Origin: Picochlorum sp. 'celeri'
Taxonomy: Eukaryota; Chlorophyta; Trebouxiophyceae
Length of the DNA stretch: 64,000 nt
Direction: 5' to 3'
Assembly (NCBI GenBank): GCA_010909725.1
Contig: JAACMV010000011.1
Span: 248,001-312,000 of the forward strand
In this document: positions 20,363-30,269 of the stretch, piece after piece
Position numbering within the stretch: position 1 is the first letter of the stretch
Layout of the letters: every line of letters starts with the position of its first letter
Made by a program: the position numbers and the translations under genes
The notes under the pieces: generated by a model
Told to the model about the DNA's origin: nothing
Databases searched by the model: none
Seen by the model: the letters and a program-made list of their open reading frames with translations, nothing else

Positions 20363-21538
20363 ATGGAAATGGATGATACTAGTACTACAGAAAACAAGGT
20401 AATGCGCAATAATAATGGAGGTGAGCCTCCTTCTTCGCGGTTGTGTGCGAAATGCAAAGAGCAAGTGGGAGTGTACACTCTGAGGCGGAACAATTCCTAC
20501 TGCCGGGATTGCTTGGAAGAGTATCTTTCTCAAAAGGTTCGAGGGGCATTATGCAAGCGTGGAGGTTTGATCGGGGGAGAAAAGGTGGGCCTTTGCTTCT
20601 CTGGAGGGATGAGCTCTCTGTGTGCTGCATACTTGATAGAAGCACATAGTAGGATTCCATCCGGGGAGAGGAGACAGCGGAAAAAGGTTCCATTCGATAT
20701 GAAAGTTTTTCATGTAGACATCTTGGGCGAGAGTTTGTATCAGGATGCGCGTGTGGAAAAAATCATGGAACAAAATCCACCATGGTGCCAAGAGGTTGAA
20801 ATTGTCAAGGCTGAGGATGTGCTTTTTCAGGAGCAAAAAGCGCCCGATGAGCACATTAAAAACTTGATAGACTCTATTTCAGACTCAACGGGAAGAGAAG
20901 ACTTGAAAATGATACTTATCCGAGAGACAATGCTGGAAAAAGCCACAAGGGAGGGATGGTCCTACATCCTCATGGCCAACACAGCGGATGCAAGAGCGAG
21001 AGAAGCCGTTGCTGCCACAGCAAAAGGACAGGGATTTGTACTATCTTCATTTTCGTGCGCAATAGATTCGAGATATGGAGAGGGCCGTCCGCGAGTAGTA
21101 TATTGCATGAAAGATGTTACTCAAGAAGAGGTTGATTGCCTCTCATCAGCCCTGCTCGGCGAGGATGTAGTACAACAGGGTGATCTAGTCTGTGCAGATA
21201 AAAAGAATATACACAACCTAGCAGACATCTTCACCAAACAATTGCAAATGAGCAACCCAGGAGGTGTCTCTAACATTATGAGTTCTGTTGCAAAACTCAC
21301 AGAATTTGATTGGGAGACGGACAATCCTGCATGTTGTCCTCTGTGCTGGGCACCTATGCACGAAGATGAGATGCTGGGAGCACATGCATCAGAAACGCCG
21401 CTTGCAAGCGTTTGCGAGTCTTGCAAGGTTGGAGTATTTGGATGCCTCACAAATGAAGAGTTGGCCAAGAGTGAGCATGCGTCTCAGATTTTTAATAAAT
21501 TGCCTGACGTTATCCGGAATAGAATTCTGAATAAATAA
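20363..21538 (+). CDS. CTU2: Cytoplasmic tRNA 2-thiolation protein 2
   Basis: 391 residues, one exon, ATG at 20363 chosen over a TTG just before. The N-terminus has CAKCKEQ and CRDC, then the PP-loop-like SGGMSS motif (KVGLCFSGGMSSLCAAYL), a long alpha/beta domain (SYILMANTADARAREAVAAT), and a C-terminal zinc-binding pair (CCPLCWAP, CESCKVG). CTU2/NCS2 works with CTU1/NCS6 to thiolate wobble U34 of tRNA Lys, Glu and Gln. The stop is only 20 bp before the ATG of the next gene on the same strand. Confidence 0.92.
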   Translation: MEMDDTSTTENKVMRNNNGGEPPSSRLCAKCKEQVGVYTLRRNNSYCRDCLEEYLSQKVRGALCKRGGLIGGEKVGLCFSGGMSSLCAAYLIEAHSRIPSGERRQRKKVPFDMKVFHVDILGESLYQDARVEKIMEQNPPWCQEVEIVKAEDVLFQEQKAPDEHIKNLIDSISDSTGREDLKMILIRETMLEKATREGWSYILMANTADARAREAVAATAKGQGFVLSSFSCAIDSRYGEGRPRVVYCMKDVTQEEVDCLSSALLGEDVVQQGDLVCADKKNIHNLADIFTKQLQMSNPGGVSNIMSSVAKLTEFDWETDNPACCPLCWAPMHEDEMLGAHASETPLASVCESCKVGVFGCLTNEELAKSEHASQIFNKLPDVIRNRILNK

Positions 21539-21558
21539 ATCAATAGTACTGTGAATGA

Positions 21559-24042
21559 ATGTTGCGATTTGCCTCTCGACACGAAAAAAGACTGGTGGGT
21601 GGTTACCATGTCATTCGAGTTGACTACTACTTTTGCATGCCTTCTGACGCATTAATTCTTATACAGGCCAGATGTCTTGAACATCAAGTACGACGATGGT
21701 CGACATCCGCTGAAAATTCGCTGCGAGTGGCCCAGTTGCCCAGTGAGGACGAGGGGAAACCGACACCACCAGGTGGCCAGGAGGGTCCTTCTCGGCGTGC
21801 GTCAGATGCTGCGAGTAAGCGTACAGATTTTCGACAGCCTATCGGTGGCAATTTGCAGGCGTATGGTCGTGATCTGACGGAAGATGCAGAGAAGGGCATT
21901 CTTGATCCATTGATTGGGAGAGAGGATGTACTAGAGCGAACTTTGCAGGTTCTGCTGCGGCGAACCAAGAACAATCCTGTGCTTGTTGGGGATCCTGGGG
22001 TGGGGAAAACAGCAGTAGCAGAGGGAATTGCTCAATTGATGGTGTCAGATGCGTGTCCGAGAGCTCTCAAAGGGTGTTCACTGGTAGCATTGGATATAGG
22101 ATCATTGGTGTCAGGGACCCAGTACCGTGGAACATTTGAGGAGCGATTGCAAGGGATTTTAAAGGATGTTCGGCGATCTCAGGGTAGAATATTGTTGTTT
22201 GTAGATGAGATACATATGCTGATGGACACAGGGAAAACTGACGGTGGGTTGAATGCTGCCAATCTGTTGAAGCCTCCTCTCGCTCGAGGAGAACTTCATT
22301 TAATTGGGGCTACCACTATCGAAGAACACAGAAAATATGTTGAATCAGACGCAGCGTTTTCAAGACGACTGCAACCAGTGTTTGTAGAGGAACCTACTCC
22401 AATTGAATGTCTGGCTTGGTTGCAAGGTCTTCGTCCAAAGTACGAAGAACATCATTTTGTTCGATATACAGACGAGGCCTTATCTACGGCGGTGACGGCT
22501 GCTCAGAGATTTGTGTCCAATAGAAAACTTCCTGATAGTGCTATCGACCTGCTGGATGAGGCTGCATCGCGTGTGCAGTTGAAGATTGGTGCATCACAGC
22601 AGGCTCTGACAAGTTCCCTGATACCATCACAGACTGAGAAGAAGAAAGCTGTTGTGGGTGGCGCTGTTGTGCAGTCTTCCAAGGGCAATGCATTGTCATG
22701 TCCACACTGTGGCACAGTTGCTCCTTCACAGACCCATGATTTACTTCAGATAACATGTCAGAATTGTGGCCATGTGTACTTGAATATAGCACCAGAGAAA
22801 CTGATGATGGGATCCTCCTTGTTTCTAAAGAAACAGCACAGTAACGTTGAATTGAATGTAGAAAATAAGAAGAAAAGCAATGTGCAGACTGATGAGAGCA
22901 AGACACAATCGACCATGACTGAAGTGTACCAACAAGTGACCAAAGAGGACATCCTCCACGTTGCTGCAACAGCCTCTGGTCTGCCTGTTGATAGATTGAT
23001 GACTGTACTATCGGAAGGTAGAGCTTTGCAAACATTAGAAAATGACTTGAAGCGATCTCTTGTGGGCCAGCCACAAGTAATCACAGGGATACTGAACAAT
23101 ATTCGCATGGGAACCATGCTAGCTGCACCAGGCAAAAGGAAAAGGCCAGTATCAATATTGCTCTTTCGAGGGAGCCAGGGAGTTGGGAAGAAGACGGCAT
23201 CCAAGACAATATCAGAAAGTCTTTTTGGGTCTGAAAATGCATTCATATCGTATGACATGTCAATGTACAGCGATCGGACAGCAACAAACAAGTTGATTGG
23301 TGCAGCTGCTGGATTCATCGGATATGGTGATGGAGGTACCCTCACAGAGGCTGTGCGGAAGCATCCTCACTCCGTTATTCTTCTTGAGAATATTGAGCGT
23401 TGTCATCAGGACATTGTTGCTCTTGTGAGGCAGATTGCACGCGAAGGGTATATTACAGATGGCAGTGGGAGAAAAATAGACTTTCGTAATACAATCGTGG
23501 TGTTGACAACAGCGACAATGCCAGGAACGTCTTCGTCGACTGCGACAAAGAAATCCGCAAACTCTGAGATCAAAGAAGAGGCGAGTCAGACCAGCTCGTA
23601 TGGCCATGCATCCTCCAGTGCATTGGAGATGTCACCCAGCACTGCTCGCTCAACTCCACATCAATCCTCAAATCCAGTAGATGAGTTGCGGGACTACATT
23701 GATGCTATCCTGGCGTTTGAGAATCTATCCAGGGAATCTCTGATATCTATATCGCAAATGGAAGTAGAATCAAGTAAGGAAGTCTTGGCATTGTGTGGTC
23801 TTGTATCAGTCGACATAGACCCTCATGTCTATGAGGCTCTCTTCCCAGCTTCACTATCACCTGGATCCTTGAATGGACACGATGCCCAAATTTTGACAGG
23901 GACACATATTATTGAGCCTATACTCAAGAAATACAATGACAAAGCATTGAAAGAACCCAATGGAACAGAGCAGCAGCGTGGAGTGCGGGTAACATGTCCT
24001 AGTTACCCATCAATGCATGACATTGTTATCGACCTACAATAA
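21559..24042 (+). CDS. ClpB/Hsp100-like protein with a zinc ribbon and a degenerate second ATPase
   Basis: 827 residues if unspliced. A candidate 72-bp phase-0 intron, 21595-21666 (GTGGGT to TACAG), has no stop, so spliced (803 residues) and unspliced forms share the frame; splicing gives a better targeting peptide. No Clp N domain. The first AAA+ module is intact (Walker A GDPGVGKT, Walker B LLFVDEIH, GATTIEEH). Where ClpB has its coiled-coil middle domain there is instead a linker with a C4 zinc ribbon (CPHCG near 22699, CQNCG near 22757). In the second module Walker A ends GVGKK instead of GKT and Walker B reads VILLENIE where VILFDEIE is expected; the C-terminal domain is not recognisable. 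Probably an organellar Hsp100 paralogue of unknown role. Confidence 0.85.
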   Translation: MLRFASRHEKRLVGGYHVIRVDYYFCMPSDALILIQARCLEHQVRRWSTSAENSLRVAQLPSEDEGKPTPPGGQEGPSRRASDAASKRTDFRQPIGGNLQAYGRDLTEDAEKGILDPLIGREDVLERTLQVLLRRTKNNPVLVGDPGVGKTAVAEGIAQLMVSDACPRALKGCSLVALDIGSLVSGTQYRGTFEERLQGILKDVRRSQGRILLFVDEIHMLMDTGKTDGGLNAANLLKPPLARGELHLIGATTIEEHRKYVESDAAFSRRLQPVFVEEPTPIECLAWLQGLRPKYEEHHFVRYTDEALSTAVTAAQRFVSNRKLPDSAIDLLDEAASRVQLKIGASQQALTSSLIPSQTEKKKAVVGGAVVQSSKGNALSCPHCGTVAPSQTHDLLQITCQNCGHVYLNIAPEKLMMGSSLFLKKQHSNVELNVENKKKSNVQTDESKTQSTMTEVYQQVTKEDILHVAATASGLPVDRLMTVLSEGRALQTLENDLKRSLVGQPQVITGILNNIRMGTMLAAPGKRKRPVSILLFRGSQGVGKKTASKTISESLFGSENAFISYDMSMYSDRTATNKLIGAAAGFIGYGDGGTLTEAVRKHPHSVILLENIERCHQDIVALVRQIAREGYITDGSGRKIDFRNTIVVLTTATMPGTSSSTATKKSANSEIKEEASQTSSYGHASSSALEMSPSTARSTPHQSSNPVDELRDYIDAILAFENLSRESLISISQMEVESSKEVLALCGLVSVDIDPHVYEALFPASLSPGSLNGHDAQILTGTHIIEPILKKYNDKALKEPNGTEQQRGVRVTCPSYPSMHDIVIDLQ

Positions 24043-24049
24043 ATATTCA

Positions 24050-25111
24050 TTACCGTTCTGTATTCTCTAGTTCATCTATTTCTTTTTTTAACGAACCAAT
24101 CATGCCTTCTAACTCTTTGACCGTGCTCAATTGGACTTGCAATTCGTCCTCCATGGCTTTCAACCGAACCTTCTTTACTGCAATTGATTCTTGCAGTGCG
24201 CGATTTCCAACCCCTCTGCCCTCCCGCACATCACCCCTTTTCAGAGCCAATCGCTTTTCTAATGATCCACTCCGTAGTTCAAAGCCACAACATCCTGCTC
24301 CTACCCACATTGACTCACCCTGTGTCACATGACCATTGTTCCGATACACAACAGACTGATGGTGTAGTTTCACACGAGAAGAACCACACTGCCTGGTATC
24401 ATAATTCTCACCATTGTCTTCATAGAACGACACAAAAAGCATTCTCTCCACACGCCGCAAACGACTTGTGCAATCCTGAGAATTATGACGATCATTCCTA
24501 TGTGTCAATCCTCCAGATGGGCAGACTGTACCATTGCCAACTGCTTCCTTCTTTTGCTGTTTCTGCCGTCCCATCAAACTGACGTTTTTATTACTTTTCA
24601 TTCTTTTTACAGTCTTGTGGCTCTTCTCAGAGCCACTCCGTGCCAATAAAGATGCCCTCAGTGGCAGCCTACCATGGAGAGCATAGTGCTCAAGCGCCAG
24701 CTCAAGCTTCTTCCTGCCACCAACAATGCTTTGGAGTCGTCCCAGCTCATGACTGCCCATACCACGCACATGAGCAAGATCCTTTACAACGTTACCTTCA
24801 ATAAACTTGTCGTAGTACTCAACACACCCATGGTATTCCAAAAACAATTTCAAAGCCCTTGACCCAGACACCATTTTCTTCTCAGACACCTTTCCAGATC
24901 CATACAATAGACAGCATTCCTTGACGTGTTTCATCCGCAGCAAAAAATTGACATTCTCAAGATTCTGTAAACAAACGCCACAGAAAACCAGGTTCGAACA
25001 CTCTGCGTCTTTGTTCTCTGCAAGGAGGACAGGCTTGTCTTCCCCAGTCATATCGATAACAACCGTCCCATTCCTGGGAGCACGATTCTCATCATCGTCG
25101 ATATGTATCAT
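24050..25111 (-). CDS. Protein with UBZ-like zinc finger, SAM-like domain and C-terminal coiled coil
   Basis: 353 residues, one exon. Near residue 44 is a C2HC pattern (FCGVCLQN, then RMKHVKECC) resembling UBZ4 fingers of DNA-repair proteins. Next comes a SAM-like stretch (LFLEYHGCVEYYDKFIEG, VRGMGSHELGRLQSI, LELALEHY). A basic linker (VKRMKSNKNVSLMGRQKQQK) follows, and the last 60 residues form a likely coiled coil (MEDELQVQLSTVKELEGMIG). A UBZ plus SAM arrangement suggests ubiquitin-dependent repair scaffolding such as SLX4 or SNM1 relatives, but no nuclease domain is present. I do not recognise the family. Its stop is 7 bp from that of the convergent ClpB-like gene. Confidence 0.6.
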   Translation of the reverse strand: MIHIDDDENRAPRNGTVVIDMTGEDKPVLLAENKDAECSNLVFCGVCLQNLENVNFLLRMKHVKECCLLYGSGKVSEKKMVSGSRALKLFLEYHGCVEYYDKFIEGNVVKDLAHVRGMGSHELGRLQSIVGGRKKLELALEHYALHGRLPLRASLLARSGSEKSHKTVKRMKSNKNVSLMGRQKQQKKEAVGNGTVCPSGGLTHRNDRHNSQDCTSRLRRVERMLFVSFYEDNGENYDTRQCGSSRVKLHHQSVVYRNNGHVTQGESMWVGAGCCGFELRSGSLEKRLALKRGDVREGRGVGNRALQESIAVKKVRLKAMEDELQVQLSTVKELEGMIGSLKKEIDELENTER

Positions 25112-25583
25112 TTTTAATTGGTTTTACAAATGCACACTGTGCCACGGTTGTCGGAGAATTTAATGAGCAATTCTTCTGCAACCACCACTTCCCAACGTCC
25201 ACGCTGCTTCTCCTTCTTGTTCAATTATTACAAGACCCATGCCTCTTTCTTCTTCCTCCTTCTCCATCGATTATAAAAAAATGAATCACCGCACACATTC
25301 ATATGTGTCCATTGTATGTGTCATTGACTGACCAGATCGGTGGCCCCTGGCGATCTTAAATAAGATCTGGAAAAGGAAGATACAGCTGTAACCAAGTCTG
25401 CACCTAGTAGAACCTTGATTGATTAATGATGCTTTATTGAACTTGCTTTATGTTCGAGTCCTCAGCACTCTTTGATTCCATACATCAATGAAATAAAAAC
25501 AGAAAACACTGTCAGACAACGACAACAATCTGCCCATCTGACTCGATACATTCGAAAAACAAATTGCACAAAAAAAACAAGAC
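25112..25583. other. Intergenic promoter region
   Basis: 472 bp between divergently transcribed genes. A small inverted repeat (GATCTTAAATAAGATC) lies near 25352-25367. No gene or RNA signature seen. Confidence 0.6.
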
Positions 25584-26045
25584 ATGTCACAATTCTTCAC
25601 AATTCGCCAGGGATGCCCTGATGATGTAGATACATTGGCACAATATAACATAAATATGGCAAAAGAGACTGAAGATCTGGATCTGGATCCAGAAACAATC
25701 CGTATGGGGTGTGCTGCTATAGTAGGGGATGCTTCAAAGGGAAAGTATTACGTTGCTGTGACTGAATCTGGGAGTATTATTGGGCAGCTGATGATCACAT
25801 ATGAATGGTCGGATTGGAGGAATGCACAAATATGGTGGATCCAGAGTGTGTATGTTGTGGAAGAGCATCGCCGTAAAGGAGTCTTCAAAGCACTGTATAG
25901 TCGAGTCAAGGATGACTGTCGAAAAGAGAATGGGTGCGGGGTGCGTCTGTATGCAGACAATAGCAATATAAATGCTCAGGAGACGTATAAGAATCTGGGA
26001 ATGACGACGCATTATGCTGTGTTTGAAGACATGTTTGATGATTGA
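25584..26045 (+). CDS. GNAT-family N-acetyltransferase
   Basis: 153 residues, one exon. The acetyl-CoA site is plain: the beta4 strand IWWIQSVYVVEEHRRKGVFK with the R/Q-x-x-G/A loop as RRKGV, followed by VRLYADNSNINAQETYKNLG and MTTHYAVFEDMF, the usual C-terminal end of the fold. The N-terminus, FFTIRQGCPDDVDTLAQYNI, is a typical GNAT first strand and helix. The substrate is not evident. Confidence 0.9.
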   Translation: MSQFFTIRQGCPDDVDTLAQYNINMAKETEDLDLDPETIRMGCAAIVGDASKGKYYVAVTESGSIIGQLMITYEWSDWRNAQIWWIQSVYVVEEHRRKGVFKALYSRVKDDCRKENGCGVRLYADNSNINAQETYKNLGMTTHYAVFEDMFDD

Positions 26046-26204
26046 GCCATGTCCTTGTGCCATGAGTTGATTGATCAAGTAATCGCTCCACCTCTCCAGC
26101 ATATGTATACGAATAGAGTCATTAATTTTTTATATTGATGCATAGTACATGAAATACATGTCCCAGATATGCGAGATATCTAGGGTTTTAGCGGAACACA
26201 AAGA

Positions 26205-27416
26205 ATGAACATGTCGTTGTGGACGGCAACGCTGGTGCCACACAGAGCACACCACAGGGTGGCATCATCATCTGGAAGATGGCATATGAAAAACAGGGTC
26301 GGTTTGACATCGCCACGCACCGTACGATCTCCATTTATTAATAATAAGGAACTCAAACCTCCGAGCGTTGCCTTCCATGAGAGGACGACAGTTATCGTGC
26401 CTTCTGATGATGGCCCCATACCAGAACTACTCTCATCAGCTCTAGAGACTACAAATAAATACATTCGCGCAGTGGTATGCACCATCCAAGCTCTGCTGTG
26501 CAACCTTGTGTGGAGAGGGCTTCCCTTTTGGTTCAGAAAAATGATTCAGCAGTCTTTTGGAACAGCGTCGTGGCCACCAAATATCTCGAGACGGCATGTT
26601 GTGGAGCCATTATCGCGTTTTCTGACACATGGAAAGACGACATCAGGGCCAAGTCGAGAGGCTGTTGGGGTTGACAAGCGAGGCCTGTGTCTCAAGGCTC
26701 TGGACAATGTGGAAGCATGGATGATAGAGGATCTGATCGGTATGGGCATTCGTCCACATAAATTACAATTATATAAATCTGCCTTGACCCACAGATCTGC
26801 TGTTGATGAAGACAGGAGAGATTTATCGTATGAGAGGTTTGAGTACCTGGGAGATGCCGTGCTTGAACTGGTCGTCAGAGACATGCTCTTTGAGCGAATA
26901 CCAACAGCAGATGAAGGGATTTTAACATTCCAAGCACAAAGTCTAGTACGGGGAGATTCTCTCAGTGCGTATGCCGCATGGATGGGGCTAGACAAGTATG
27001 TCATGACGAATGCATACTCGCTCAGAAGGAGTCTCCTGCACAGCCCATCAATTCTCTGTGATGCATTTGAAGCACTCGTCGGCGCAATCTATACCGATAA
27101 AGGCTTACACGCCGCAAAGGCATTCTTACATAGAGTATTTATAAACTGCCCGTTTGTGGAATACGAATCCCTCACGTTGGATTCGAATTTTGTCACCGAC
27201 TTGAGCAGATTGAGCCATAAACGTGGCTACTCACATCCACGTTATATTAACATTAACACCCAGGATTGCTATTCTTTTCTAAATGGAAGCACGATTAGAT
27301 ATTATACAGAGCAAGTTTATATGAATGGAAAGCTCCATGGGATTGGCCAATCATATGATAAACGGATAGCACAGCAATTTGCAGCCAAGGCAACCCTCCG
27401 CAACATGTCCAAGTAA
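26205..27416 (+). CDS. RNase III family endoribonuclease, probably organellar
   Basis: 403 residues, one exon. The basic N-terminal 150 residues lack a domain and probably include a transit peptide. The RNase III domain has ALTHRSAVDED, the signature ERFEYLGDAVLELVV, and the second acidic cluster CDAFEALVGAIYTDKG, so the metal-binding residues are present. A C-terminal double-stranded RNA-binding domain is suggested by YSFLNGSTIRYYTEQVYMNG and AQQFAAKATLRNM. One catalytic domain plus a dsRBD is the bacterial/organellar type, not Dicer. It would process rRNA or other structured RNA. Confidence 0.88.
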   Translation: MNMSLWTATLVPHRAHHRVASSSGRWHMKNRVGLTSPRTVRSPFINNKELKPPSVAFHERTTVIVPSDDGPIPELLSSALETTNKYIRAVVCTIQALLCNLVWRGLPFWFRKMIQQSFGTASWPPNISRRHVVEPLSRFLTHGKTTSGPSREAVGVDKRGLCLKALDNVEAWMIEDLIGMGIRPHKLQLYKSALTHRSAVDEDRRDLSYERFEYLGDAVLELVVRDMLFERIPTADEGILTFQAQSLVRGDSLSAYAAWMGLDKYVMTNAYSLRRSLLHSPSILCDAFEALVGAIYTDKGLHAAKAFLHRVFINCPFVEYESLTLDSNFVTDLSRLSHKRGYSHPRYININTQDCYSFLNGSTIRYYTEQVYMNGKLHGIGQSYDKRIAQQFAAKATLRNMSK

Positions 27417-27610
27417 CATTTACAACTTTGTAGTATTCATTACTATAATTATTTATTGATACATTTTTTTGATATACATACATGGTCTTGTGTACATGAT
27501 CAAATCAAGAGAAGCAAAATTGATTTAATCCTTGTTGTCTCTCGAAGAAGAAACAAAATTGCATGGTGGTTGATGATGATTTTGAGGAAAAAAACAAAAC
27601 TCTGCTGCTG

Positions 27611-28089
27611 TTATTGCTGCTTATTCTCAAGTTCAGCCTCGAGATCTTCCAGCTCCTCCGCCGTCAAACCACACGCCAACAAGTTTGGAAACGTCACCCT
27701 TGCCCCAACCTCACTCACCATCAAAGGCGTCGACACACGTTCCTGTTCCACATGCACCGCATCTCCGTCTCCTCCTAGAACAATGCCCTTGTCCTCCTGG
27801 GTCACAACAAGGGAGCCAATCACGCCACTCTTCCCCTCAATCCCTGCATATCAATAGTAGTATACAATTGTTAGGAAACCGTATATGACACAGGACTATG
27901 GCAGATATCTTCGCAGACGCGTGCGTCCCTAGATCTCTTCTAGATTCGCCGCAGATACTGTACTCGTGAAAGGGACACGTCACAAAAACGATACCGGATG
28001 CGTGCCACCTACAACCCCAACCTACTACGCTGTCTTTTAATGCAAAACAACGTACCAGTATCTGATAAATCTTCACCAATCGTTGCCAT
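27611..28089 (-). CDS. Small two-exon protein, possibly roadblock/LAMTOR5-like
   Basis: Exons 28089-28056 and 27843-27611, joined across a 212-bp intron (GTACGT to ATGCAG), give 88 residues starting MATIGEDLSDTG. The core SGVIGSLVVTQEDKGIVLGG resembles the first strands of roadblock-fold LAMTOR5 proteins, which scaffold mTORC1 on lysosomes; the match is short. The tail ends in an acidic helix (LTAEELEDLEAELENKQQ). The intron is the second longest in the window; its CCTAAC near the acceptor is a good branch site. The gene structure is well supported, the function is not. Confidence 0.6.
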
Positions 28090-28505
28090 AATGCCCAAGG
28101 GGTGGTAGACCAGAGTTGTGTGAATGCAACCGTCGAAATCAATGTCTTTTCACAACGGGTTATTATTCTCTCTTTACTGTAGATACGAGTCTCTATATAA
28201 ATACTAGTAGATATATATCATAAAATCGTTGTTACACGGTAATCGTATTTGCATGAATGAAATTTGCGTTTTTCCATTGGGGTTTTTGCTTCCGGTCCAG
28301 TCTCTAGAAGTCTTTTCCTTGCTCCAGCTCGCTGAAAAAAGGCGCCACCCAAGGGAGGAGGAGCGATCATCAAGGGATCCCATCAAATGCCATCGTCAAT
28401 GGGATACAGGTGAACAAGCCCAACTGTTCGACTCTTCAACAAGACCTCGTCAGCCATGAAAGGCACCACACATAATTCCATCTCCATATTTAAATAGCAA
28501 CTACC
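28090..28505. other. Intergenic, bidirectional promoter region
   Basis: 416 bp between the divergent small two-exon gene and serine decarboxylase. AT-rich near 28195-28220. No gene or RNA signature recognised. Confidence 0.6.
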
Positions 28506-30011
28506 ATGGTTGATCATTCAACAGCCGATCAGGACCTCGCGTCTGAAATACTGCACTTGTCCTCGAGTCTCAAGCTGCCACCGATTGAAACGCGAAGCAG
28601 TCTGACAGAGTCTGGGTCGCAGGTGGGAGAGAGTCCTAGGAGTCCAGTGTTAAATATGAGTGAAGAAGACTTTGAAGTGCGCGCCAAGTTGGTCGGCGCA
28701 TCGCCCAGAAAGGGGAATGGGTTGGCGCCATACCAAGCGTTGCCAGTGACCAAGGAAGACATGTGTACCATCACGCAACATCTGACTCCTGCGCTTCCTG
28801 TTCTTGAGCCATCTGACTCTACTCCTGAAGAAGTGGAGGAGCGGGTGAGTAGGGTGATTTTAGAGTACAAGAAAAAGTTGGAGGAGCGGACACAGATGCA
28901 CATGGGGTACCCGTACAATTTGGACTTTGATTACGGGCCTTTGGAGTGTCTTCAAAAGTTCATGATCAACAACTTGGGAGATCCATTTATTGAGAGTAAT
29001 TATGGTGTGCATTCCAGAGAATTTGAGATTGGTGTGCTGAATTGGTTTGCCAAGCTGTGGGAGATTGATGTGGAGGATTTCTGGGGCTATGTGACAAACT
29101 GTGGCACAGAGGGCAACCTGCACGGTATTTTGGTTGGGCGAGAGACATTGCCTGACGGTATTTTGTATTCGAGTGTCGAAACGCATTATTCTGTATTCAA
29201 AGCTGCTCGCATGTATCGCATGGATGCGGTCAAAATTGACACACTGGCATCTGGGGAAATGGATTATGATCACTTCAGGGCCATGTTGATGAAAAATCAT
29301 GATCGACCTGCCATTGTGAATGTCAACATTGGGACGACTGTGCGCGGTGCTGTGGATGATTTGGACAAGGTGATTGATATTTTGAAAGAATGTGGGTTTG
29401 ATGAGGACAACTTTTATATTCATTGTGATGGCGCATTATTTGGCATGATGATTCCTTTCGTCAAGTTAGCACCGAAAGTGTCGTTTAAAAAACCAATTGG
29501 CAGTGTATCTGTGTCAGGGCATAAGTTTGTTGGGGCTCCAGTGCCATGCGGTGTTGTCATGACGCGGCTGAAATTGATCCAATCAGTCTCCAGTGATGTA
29601 GAGTATCTGAACAGCAGGGATGCCACCATCATGGGATCTCGTAATGGGCATGCACCAATATACCTGTGGTATACGTTGAATCGTAAAGGATACGATGGTA
29701 TTCGCAAGGATGTGGAGAAATGCCTGATGAATGCACATGTGCTGAGAAAGATGCTGCATGAAGCTGGCATTAGCACCATGCTCAATGAACTCTCATCCAC
29801 CGTGGTATTTGAGCGGCCTGAAGAGGAAGAATTCGTTCGTAAGTGGCAACTTGCGTGTGAAAGCGACATTGCACATGTGGTTGTCATGCCAAACATTTCC
29901 ATTGAAAAACTGGAAGTATTTGTACAAGAGCTTATTGAATCCAGAGCACGCGTGGCTGCACAGAAAGCCATGAGTGTGGCAAAGCAAGCATTACTCGCAC
30001 AAGACTCATGA
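28506..30011 (+). CDS. SDC: Serine decarboxylase, plant type (PLP group II)
   Basis: 501 residues, one exon. After about 130 variable residues the protein follows the plant serine decarboxylase core almost word for word: [68 protein letters not shown] and the PLP-lysine motif [11 protein letters not shown] (Lys340). It continues [15 protein letters not shown] and [14 protein letters not shown]. The enzyme makes ethanolamine from serine for phosphatidylethanolamine and choline synthesis. Its closeness to the plant enzyme, rather than to glutamate or histidine decarboxylases, is one of the best lineage markers here. Confidence 0.95.
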   Translation: MVDHSTADQDLASEILHLSSSLKLPPIETRSSLTESGSQVGESPRSPVLNMSEEDFEVRAKLVGASPRKGNGLAPYQALPVTKEDMCTITQHLTPALPVLEPSDSTPEEVEERVSRVILEYKKKLEERTQMHMGYPYNLDFDYGPLECLQKFMINNLGDPFIESNYGVHSREFEIGVLNWFAKLWEIDVEDFWGYVTNCGTEGNLHGILVGRETLPDGILYSSVETHYSVFKAARMYRMDAVKIDTLASGEMDYDHFRAMLMKNHDRPAIVNVNIGTTVRGAVDDLDKVIDILKECGFDEDNFYIHCDGALFGMMIPFVKLAPKVSFKKPIGSVSVSGHKFVGAPVPCGVVMTRLKLIQSVSSDVEYLNSRDATIMGSRNGHAPIYLWYTLNRKGYDGIRKDVEKCLMNAHVLRKMLHEAGISTMLNELSSTVVFERPEEEEFVRKWQLACESDIAHVVVMPNISIEKLEVFVQELIESRARVAAQKAMSVAKQALLAQDS

Positions 30012-30269
30012 TATATCTACATTATATTTTTTTTGTACATGCTATTCTTCTTGCACTCTCTCTGTGTATACTGAAATGTAGCGTTGATCAATCGCTGTCA
30101 TGTCAAGAAAGACAAATCATCATCATCACATGCCAAAGTACATCATGATATCATGTTTTTACGTCTTCCTCTTTCTTCATGGTCTATTGCATTCAAAAAA
30201 CATATACATCGCATGCTATTTATATATATACGGATCAAACCAAGAAAAGCTTGTATACCTTCTTCTTGA

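Noticed and set aside
27844..28055. Possible snoRNA within the 212-bp intron of the small roadblock-like gene
   Set aside because: No C/D or H/ACA boxes could be recognised despite its length.
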